Shown here in pieces: positions 55,191 to 64,000 of a stretch of DNA of 64,000 nt. The number at the start of each line of letters is the position of its first letter. Within the stretch, counting starts at the first letter, position 1. Where the stretch lies: contig NC_091967.1 in the NCBI RefSeq assembly GCF_036711975.1, forward strand, positions 13,888,001-13,952,000, written 5' to 3'. The notes under the pieces are model-generated. The model searched no databases, had not been told where the DNA came from, and saw nothing but the letters and a program-made list of their open reading frames with translations. The DNA comes from Onthophagus taurus (Eukaryota; Arthropoda; Insecta; Coleoptera; Scarabaeidae). The position numbers and the translations under genes were made by a program.

Positions 55191-55549
55191 CGCGAGCATG
55201 TTTAGAAACATGAAGTACAAACATTTGCAACTTCCAATTGCCCAGAATACAGTGAGTTTTGTTTTGACACGTAAATCCACTCCACCCATATGATAGTATT
55301 CCGTGATAACGTCCTGACAATAAATATTGTAGTAACTGGCAATTCTAGAAATTTCATATTTTGTTGTTTTTCCAAGAAACTTCTGTTTCTTCTTCTTTTG
55401 GCTCTACAATCCTATGTGGGATTTGAACTCCCTTACTATTTCGCCTCATCTTCCTCTAACTTCTACAGCCTCAATTCATGAATCTGTCAATCCTTCTCTG
55501 CTGCCATCTTCCAGGTCCTTCGTGGCCTCCCTCGCCTCTCCTCTCTGTC

Positions 55550-56540
55550 ATGTTTCATCCTGTACCTATAGACGCCATCGTACTGCCTACTATAGTGTCT
55601 TTATAAAACGCACTATATCCTCCTGCTCTCATCCAGCTCGTGGGTCCTCTTGGGTAAGACCGAAAATTTCTCAGCGTGTTTGTTCAACAGTATGCCGAAG
55701 TAGGTGAACTGTGCCGTCCCCTCGAATCTAAAGTCAATAAGTATCGTCGTGTTGCATCATGTCTTTCGTTTTATTCTCTTGTTTATGTTTAGCTCCACTC
55801 CCGTTGTCTGTTGATTCTATTCTGCGAAAGTTTCCTTCAGAGGACCTTCATTTATTGGTGTAATTAGTCCTTTTCGCCACTCATCCGGCACGCTCCTCTG
55901 CGATGCAAATCATAAGTACCAACCTATGAATTCTCTCCCAGAACGCTGTATGTACCACCGCATTTCAGTAGCTTTGCCGTTGTGGAATTATTATTTCGGG
56001 TTTAATTTTTTTGTAATGCTTTCCTCGATTTCTTCCTTACTTAAAAGCTCAAATTTTGGTTTAGCAATCGCGTAATCCAACTTAGTTTCTTCCTCATAAC
56101 CGTGAGCTTCCATCAGCAACTCCTGGAAAAGCTTTTTCCATCGGTTTAATACCCTTTCCTGCACTGTAAGTAGCTTTCCATCCTTATCATTTCATCGGCT
56201 TTCCTTTGGTTTAAACCCCCTCGTAATGTTACTTGATTCTCTGTCGAAATTTTTCTTTCCTTGCTATTACTGTGATTCTTCAACGTCCTTATCCTTCTGT
56301 TATATTATTCGTGTATAGTTTTGTCACATTTCTTCTTTATTTTGCATACACCTCCCGTTTGTTCTTTTTGCCTCTTTGTATATTTTCCAAGAAACTAAAC
56401 TAAGATTTACGTGATCTACCCTAGCCACATATTCTTCAGTCAGGATCAACTAGGTTTTTTAGTGAAGACTTTCTCATCCCTTAATTTATTAATCCTAACA
56501 TAAAGATCCCTGTTGAGCCATGTATAATGGTACCATAGTA
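55550..56540 (-). mobile_element. LINE relic (linker and start of RT), minus strand
   Basis: Minus-strand frames: VLNRWKKLFQELLMEAHGYE (about 56150), then KPKFELLSKEEIEESI (about 56040), then SVPDEWRKGLITPI (about 55880), then FTYFGILLNKHAE (about 55690). These follow the RWxxYFxELL...VPxxWRxGxIxPIxK...FxYLG order of RTE-like elements. The catalytic YADD region is missing. Dead copy. Confidence 0.7.
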
Positions 56541-56559
56541 AAAATTTCTTAGAAAAAAG

Positions 56560-59500
56560 AATCAATCAAAAGAACAAAATTTAAATTTAACATTTTGTTT
56601 CATTTTTAAAATGCTACCCGTAATCTTCACATTACTATTTTTATTTTAACATAAAACCAATTGAATACATTCATTCTCACATGATTAGGATTAAACAAGA
56701 TCCTCGTAATAAAAATATTGAACATTGTACGTTTCAAATTACCAATATTCGATTATTATCGGTAGAAATTCGTTTCTAAAGAATTAGTGCCGAGTAATAA
56801 AACATTTTAAATTGACAAACTATTTTTAAAACATTTCCATTTATAGTTTCCGAAAACATTTCAATAAACTTGATGGTTTGTACCAATTATAAGTTAAATA
56901 AACAAAAATATAACAAAATTGTGGAATTTAGCATGTACGGTATTTACAACCAATATCATCATGTATTTTACATCCCAATTACACATTATTTGCGTTTTCA
57001 TCTAGATCATGCACCAGTCACTCGTTTTAATGAAGTTGAGAACATACGTTTAATTCTGGATACTGTCACTTATGGCGTTGCTTTCGATTACAGAACCCAT
57101 TTTGGCAATTTTTTGAGTTGTCAGTTTGACTGGTTTGACATAGTAATATTTTTGATTGCGTTGTATTGTGTACAGTGGAAGAGTTGCTAGCGATTTGAAG
57201 AAAAAGCGATTTGTTGTTGTTGCTTTATAATAAGTACACTTCGATTGATGCGGAAGCAGCATTGGATAAATGCAATAAAATTAAAATGAAACGATGTGGT
57301 AAAAATAATAAGAAAAAAATTAAAGAATAAAGTCTTTGTTATTCATTTAAAGACTTTTTAATAAACCCTGTACCAAATAATAATTTAATACCTAGTCATG
57401 TTTTTTTGTAAAACATTGCAAACGACTTGGCAAACGACAAAATTTAATGTGTTTAAAGTTTTGCACAGTTTGTAAAGTTTTGTCGCCAGCAATGTTTTCG
57501 TAAAAAATCATCGATAAACCTTTCAAATAACAAATTTAATTTATATTTCCCGCCTGCCAATGATTTCACCGCTGTAGGTGACAGTATCCAAAACTAATTG
57601 TGCATTTCAATCAAACGTTTATAGTTGCCCATCTATATAACAAATATATTATATCTTATCTATGATCTAGATTGATTAAAAGAGAATCTCGTCATAAAAG
57701 GATTAGAAAATTACACTATTAGACATACTTATTTGATAATAATCGTGCAAAAAGTTGTACTTTGTTCTAGAGTAATAATTAAATAAAATTCAAAAAATTT
57801 TACATCTTTTGATAAACACTGTATATTATGAGAGTTAATAGCGTCTAAAGTGGCTTCTATGTCGCGGCATCTTTGTTTTTGCCGTCCGCTGGTGGCCCCC
57901 TACTTCGCCGGTCGCCTATAATTACTCTTAGGCCACTTTTGAGTGCGTTTCGCCGAAGAGTAGTAGACTCTTGGCTTTTACCGAAGGCGACCTCGACATT
58001 GTTGTTGAGATACGGAAAGTGGCCCCAGGACGGTGCTACTTTTCTACTGTAGTACAGAAGAGGGACGTCGAGAATGCGCCGCCGTCGCCAGCCAAACGCC
58101 ACTTTTGTCCCCTTATCAAAGTGTTATCGCATAGACGCCACCCTAATGGACTCTAATCAACATCGACGGAAATGTGGCTACATTACAGCAGTAATGTAAT
58201 AACACTCAAATTTCGGTTATTTTATATCTTCAAGAAAAAGAATTTCGAACTTGAAAGCTATGATACCATAATAGTATGGATCAATTTTTTTTTGTACATG
58301 TAAATGAATATTTCATTTTAATTTATATTTTCTTTTTTGTTTCTGTAATATGCATTTTGTTAATGATTAATCGTCGCAAAGTTGAGAACACAGCACATGG
58401 GAACCCGACCATAGCGGGTAGACCTTTATATCACTATTATTATTAGCTCATCTGACCCAATGACCAAGCAATATTCAACTCCCCCTCCAGTTGAATTCAT
58501 TTTTTATTCTGAAAACTCCTGCGTTATTAATATAACTACAGGGAACGGCCACCAGCACCGGTGGTCTAATCGTTCGTCAAATGAGTACCTTGTGGACTCT
58601 TTGGCGCCTAAAAACAAAGATCGGACGTGTACGAACAGGTAAATGGCATTGTGACTAACCCAGCGACGACTGCCATAAATAATACCTTTGAGTGGGTTTT
58701 CAACTTCACACAAAAAATATACAAAAAAGATTGGATGAACTTAAAAGTGAGTACAGGTAAAAGAAATTGGTGATAACAAGATTTTTTTGGTGTTTATAAA
58801 TAACAACTGTCCAAAGATTCCTTGAAAAAATTCAACGTATCTTTGTTTGTTTTTTTTATTAATTAAGTATAACACATTTTCAGCAATGTAAAACGTCAAA
58901 TAAATAAAGAACGACGTAGCCATTTAGACATCTTGATGGCAAAACGATCCAATTGCATTAAGACGAAGCAAACAAACGTATCATTTGCATCCATTAATAA
59001 TAAAGCGACGTACTGACGGAGGACGAATGTGAAAGCGAAGGAGAACAAAGGAAGAGAAATAAAGAGGGAAAGAACTCGACCCCCTTCGGTAAACCAAACA
59101 GTGGATTTTGTATTCTTTCTTTTTTGTTTTTTAGCCGAGGGCCATTGTTTATGGGACTGGTTAGCGATGATCGAAGTAGTGACTCGCGCCGAACATTCAT
59201 CACTCTGCGGGGTCGGGTACGAACCCAGTCGCGGCCGGCCCTCGGATCTTGAATCTCCATCGGGCTACCTCTAGAAGAGGGTCTTCATTGCCAAGGCTCT
59301 ATTTGCAATGCGCGGCCGTGGGACACCTGACCCGGCCGGATGAAACGAAAAAATCGCGCTACAAATGACCCCGGATGGGATGTTATTTATCGCTCTATCT
59401 AGCCGAAGTTCTGCGCGGCTTAGAAGGTATATAATGTATGCTTTCTTATAGTTGGTGACACATTCTGCTGAAATATAGATCTTTAACATTGAATTATAAC

Positions 59501-60430
59501 GATGATAGTAAAATAAATACCACTATATTTGTAGCCTAATTTAGATTAAGCTCATTCTATGCACGAGTAATAAAAAGTCGCCGATGAAAAATGTAAAAAA
59601 AGCTGAAAATAAAAGTAATGTGCGAAACTAGAATAGTGGTGAGTAAATTAAAAAAAAATAAATAAATTGGCTATCGATGTATTACCCTGAGGCAGTTCGT
59701 TGGTTCATAACACGTTCATCGATATAATTACAACTTAATTAGTTTAACGACTTAATCTGATGTTTGGATAGCAGCAATTGTCGTGTATTATTATTATGAC
59801 TGTAATTTTCAAATTAAAATTTTTCTAACAAAAAACTTGAGGATAAAACCACAACGTAAATCATTAATCTTTAGCTTCTCTTCCAGGTTTTGTCACAAAT
59901 CTAACTAATTTTGAAACTGATTTTGATGGATTCACGGAGTCATTACACCAGATCAGCGCATGATAATCAATACATATGTAAATCGGGTATTCTTACTGGG
60001 TCACTCTTCATATACGATGGAGATCTGCTCCTAAAAAAAATCCGTTAAGCAGCATTCTTACTTCTAAATTATGATTTTCAGAGCAAGCAACATTGATTGA
60101 GGAGAAGCAGTGAATCAAAAACTCGTTTAATCTGCAATCAGCAATATGCAATATCATTGTTAGATGGTATCAATTAAATCAAGTCACTTCAGAGCAAATC
60201 GATATTGCAGCTACCAAAATATTGATGGATGTTACAATATTTACTACAGGCGATAGTAGATATTGAAAAGTTATAATTATGGCATCAATATTTACAAAGA
60301 AAGCTCTTTATGTATTTGTTTAAATGTATTGAAAATATATCACATGGTCCAGTGCTCTAAAATTGTATGTGATTTTATTCGCAGTGCATAGAAGAAGTTG
60401 TTATAACTACCATACTAAGTAATTAAGTCA
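56560..60430. other. Intergenic DNA with two GC-rich islands
   Basis: Islands at about 57860-58140 and 59020-59430. GGCGCC at 58603. The 106-codon plus frame at 56870-57190 shows no domain. No gene supported. Confidence 0.4.
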
Positions 60431-60434
60431 TTAA

Positions 60435-61643
60435 CCCTTCGTCGGGTGCAATTGACCTGACAGGCACAACTAGAATGGTTCTATTCTTCTTTTATTAGCT
60501 TCTATCAGCTTTGTTGAAACTATCTTCAAAACCTTTTCAGTAGCACTATGTCGTCGCGTCGTTGCACAATAAAGTTTTGTTGTAAAATTCTGCGATCTAC
60601 TTAATCCAAGTCATCCTGAAAATATATCGGTTTTTTTGAAGGTGGCAAGGAAGGCCTCTCAGATAATAAAAACTTGGGAGAGAAAAGATATTAATTTTTA
60701 AGATGACATTGAAAATTAATGATTGAAGATGACCACGAAGCTGATCCAGAAATCATATTTTTTGGGAAAAGATTAAAACCATGTGGGCCGATAAACCATT
60801 CTCCAGGAATGTTTAGATAATCTTACAATGTTGTATGTAAGGAAACGGAAGTGCATGCGTTCCCGTACACTTACGTCCCATTGCACAATGTTATGACAAC
60901 ATGCAGGAGTTACAGGAAGCAGTAAGATTGATCAAACTGTGATTAATTGTTGGGCCTAATTTATTTACAGACATTTTGGATATGATAGATATACAAACCA
61001 GCATATTATATAGATAAAACATTAATTTTTTAGAGAAAGAGACATCACACGCACAGGAGCTCTCAGCGGGAATCGTCAAAGCTTGGTCAGAGATTTCTTG
61101 TATCCCTGCTTCATAACGACGAAATCAGCAAAAGAGATTAATTCCCAAATGATTTAGCTCGCTAATAGATTGGATGCGTTACGACGAAGAGTTTTTCTAA
61201 AAACGTTATCTCACCATTTGACGATTGACTCAGTTTGAATAAGCACCAAAACTTCAAATACGACTGAAAAAATTCCCTCCTTTCGCAAATGATCTAGAAA
61301 ATACAACATCCAAACAGGCATAAGTGCTTAACCTGTAGAACTGAAACGGGTTTCAGAAGGATGACAAATTATGAATGTAAAAAAAGTCAATCTGCCTCTA
61401 TGAAACATGCTGTGCTGCCAGTTAATATAATGCCGTTTTTTGTTGAACGTCAGCTAACAGACATTGAACAATTACTATAATTTTTTCTAAACTTTAAATA
61501 TTGTCGTTTTTTAAAAATTATGAAGTACAAATGCGTTCTATTGCAATATATTTTCCTTTTCTTACATCAAACTCCCCAGTGAACGTCAATGAATACATTG
61601 CGCTCGAATCTGAATCTGAACTTATATTGCGCCAGGCGAAAGG
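60435..61643 (+). mobile_element. piggyBac-type element, deleted and decayed, TTAA target sites
   Basis: TTAA lies at both edges (60431-60434 and 61644-61647). The ends CCCTTCGTCGGGTGCAATT and, inverted, CCTTTCGCCTGGCGCAATAT are imperfect terminal inverted repeats. Inside, plus-strand fragments read LFTDILDMIDIQTSILYR (about 60957-61016) and CLTCRTETGFRRMTNYECKK (about 61325-61385), the latter like the C-terminal Cys-rich finger of piggyBac transposases. Many stops. Length 1.2 kb, about half of an autonomous copy. Confidence 0.82.
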
Positions 61644-61649
61644 TTAATC

Positions 61650-63000
61650 ATTTTAATCCCATATAACTTAAATGGAACAACATTCTTGACAAGATAATGA
61701 ATATTCAGATTTCACAGAAAAGATTAATTCTTATAAAGTTATTACGAACGCAACCTGTTTTAGTGACTGATTTGTTCTCAATATAAAACTGGAAAATTTA
61801 TTTTTTGAGATATCTTAAATTTGTCTAGTCGAGTCTCCTGGTCAGCAATTAAATATGCGTTTTTAAGAAAATATTTTGTCACCATAAAATGAAAAATTAA
61901 CATCGTCTAATAACTTTCTTGGAGCAAAACCTTGGCACGCAACACCATTACTCTTTCTGCATGTTTCTCCTACTTTGCAGGCCATTACTATTGACTAAAA
62001 AGTAACCTTTAATAGTTGTAACGCTGGGAATAATTTCATTAAATTTGTTTTTGTGATGATCTTTTTCATCTATTAAGCGGACGTAATTGGAAGCCATCAT
62101 AATAATATTATCGCTTTCCATTTTTCTTCTGGTGGTACAGACATACAAGAAGGTTGTTGTTTCACCATAGTCTTATTCTTCTCATGATGTGGTAATCATA
62201 AATATAGTAACCAAACATCTGCAAAAAAAATTTAAATTAATTAGTTATACAATATAATGATAAATGGACTTTTTTCAAAATCTTAAAGTATACATACCAG
62301 TCTAATGTCGATACCCCAAAAGTTTTAGTGCAGGAAACGAATGAGACACTCAATTAATAAAAGTCCCTTAATTAAAAATAGCTTATAAAATTAAAAAATT
62401 AGTGTTATTTGAATTTAGGTACCTAAAGTAATAGGATTCATATAATCCAGTTATCAAGATTTCTTCCTAGATCCGATACTGCACTGAAACCAAAATACTG
62501 CTAAAATTAATCACGTTGAAATTAATTAACTGTATTAATTCAAATTAATGCAGTGGTGTGGACCAGTTATCATCATCCAGATTAGTTAACCGGCGAGTTT
62601 AATCTATGGGACAAGTAATTGGAATAATATAAACCTGGGATTATACACTGCTCAGTAATTTTGAAGAAATTGTAAATATTTTCTTAAACATAGACTACAC
62701 TAATATCATTTTGGGGATTAAAAGTGGATACAGATATCTATCAAGCGCATTGCTGTGGTGACATCTGCCATTAAAGAACCGAATTTTTAAAAATTGTAAT
62801 AAATTACAGAAAAATTGGGCTAAATCGAAAAATGTAGTTTGCCATTTCATAAACAAACAAAATTAAGAAAAAATATCCTTTAATATCAACCTTAAAATTA
62901 CAACAACCAACAAATTTAACAAATTATAAAATGCAACTTATTGGCAGTCTTAAAAAGTATTGTATAAAAGATCTAAAAACAAGATATCTTTGAAAATAAT
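61650..63000. other. Intergenic / hydrolase 3' flank
   Basis: AT-rich. A minus frame at 61948-62148 (66 codons, RKMESDNIIMMASNYVRLID) is not recognised. Nothing else supported. Confidence 0.4.
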
Positions 63001-63005
63001 ATCAA

Positions 63006-64000
63006 TCACTCCTCAAGTATTTCCCTTTTATACTTAGAAATTGGATAAATATTTTCATCAATCTTTAATTCGTCTTTAAGTCCACTATTTCCTTGACGTT
63101 TGCGATCGTGAGTCAATAAAAATTCAGTAAGAAGACCTGCAAGAACGTCCGGATTATTTAAATGACAATGATGCGTTCCTGGAACATCATGGAATTGAAA
63201 ATCTTTGCTACTTTTTTTAAGAGTTTCTCGTAAATCATTAATGATTTCATGGCGTCCAAAGAAAACACTATCACGTGCCCTTGCAAGAAACAAAGGGATT
63301 GTAATTCTTGACGCCATTTGAATAACTTCATTAGGATCATGATAATCAATTGGTCCGACTTTCACTCTTGCATCCCTATTAAAAAAGAACCTTCCTGGAT
63401 GCTTTTTTGATGGAGTTATATTTCTGTATAAAATGAACTTAGCAACTTCAACATCAATAGAACTTTTTGAACCAATGTGCGTTCTTTTAACCATTTCATC
63501 AAAAGTGTAACTTGGAGGTTCATCACCCTTTGTATTAAGTGAATCATATTTGATAAATTCTTCAATACTTTTCGAAATAGTATCTTTTTTATTTGTAAGT
63601 AATGGGTACAACCTATCAATGCATATTGCAATATCTACATCATTAGGAAATAAAGCACTATAAAGAAATGTAGCTATTCCTCCCATTGAGTGCCCCATTA
63701 AAGATATTTTCTCCCAACCAAAATACTCTTTTACTCTCTTAATAGTAATACAATGATCAATATCATGATAAAACATCCCTGGAGGAATTTGACTTGAAAA
63801 ACCATGCCCAAAAAAGTCCAAAGCTAACACGGGTATGTGTGGAGGCAATAATGGAATCAATCTATCAAATGTTCCACAATTATCCTAAAAGAGAAAAAAA
63901 CATTCAATAAACCATGTTTATGATACTCCAATAAAATACCTGCCATCCGTGAAAAGCTAAAATAGGCCTACGATCCTCGGGACCCCACCATTTCCCCGAT
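63006..64000 (-). CDS. Serine hydrolase-like protein (SERHL/kraken type), 5' end off the window
   Basis: An alpha/beta-hydrolase of the SERHL/kraken group, an esterase-like enzyme whose substrate is not known from sequence. Two exons are visible: 63940-64000 (SGKWWGPEDRRPILAFHGWQ, with the oxyanion-region HGWQ) and 63006-63884 (292 codons plus stop), joined in phase 0 by a 55-bp intron to give HGWQ|DNCGTFDRLIPLLPPH. The nucleophile elbow is GHSMGG, the catalytic His region is VPGTHHCHLNNPDVLA, and a candidate acid lies in IPLFLARARDSVFFG. The start codon and N-terminal ~20-30 residues lie beyond the window. Length otherwise fits the family. The C-terminus is a lysine-rich extension ending KREILEE. 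Confidence 0.9.

Noticed and set aside
56870-57190. 106-codon plus-strand ORF
   Set aside because: No recognisable motif, no conserved context, no splice partner; left as unexplained rather than called a gene.
61948-62148. 66-codon minus-strand ORF near the piggyBac relic
   Set aside because: Could be a fragment of a gene or repeat, but no family was recognised and it does not join the hydrolase by splice phase.

Overview
The window is AT-rich animal (insect) nuclear DNA with GT-AG introns, some of only 54-57 bp, and many decayed transposons. A beetle or close relative is the best guess. It carries a BAMBI homologue, a gene I recall as lost from Drosophila and kept in Tribolium, and the mobile-element relics (RTE/Jockey-like LINEs, Penelope-like, piggyBac, hAT, Tc1/mariner) are typical of insects. 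Species is not determinable by eye.

Layout. 1-5201 (-): Ack/TNK2-type non-receptor tyrosine kinase (SAM, kinase, SH3, CRIB, clathrin-box and PPxY tail), seven coding exons, 3' end beyond the window. 5946-7382 (+): two tandem paralogous coiled-coil proteins of unknown function; the tail of the second is repeated downstream to about 8117. 8118-8810: a MITE and an LTR-retrotransposon fragment. 10012-10502 (-): BCL7-like SWI/SNF subunit, complete in three exons. 11213-12478 (+): the decapping activator Dcp1, two exons, divergent from BCL7. 13420-16090: a non-autonomous hAT element with a perfect 8-bp target-site duplication, then a broken ZBED/GTF2IRD2-like transposase. 16928-53829 (-): one BAMBI gene, five coding exons spread over 36.9 kb, with introns of about 10.4 and 25.3 kb. 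Those introns hold a 3.1-kb satellite with higher-order structure, a foldback element, three loci of a palindromic MITE-like family, LINE, Penelope and Tc1 relics, and a long series of GC-rich islands. 53.8-63 kb: non-coding DNA with mariner, LINE and piggyBac relics. 63006-64000 (-): SERHL/kraken-type alpha/beta hydrolase, 5' end beyond the window.

Functionally the genes are unrelated: endocytic/Cdc42 signalling, chromatin remodelling, mRNA decay, BMP/TGF-beta antagonism, ester hydrolysis. The main result is the joining of five scattered small open frames into one intact 360-residue BAMBI pseudoreceptor. Splice sites and phases match at every junction, and all ten ectodomain cysteines that I recall for vertebrate BAMBI are present. 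No tRNA, rRNA or CRISPR array was recognised.
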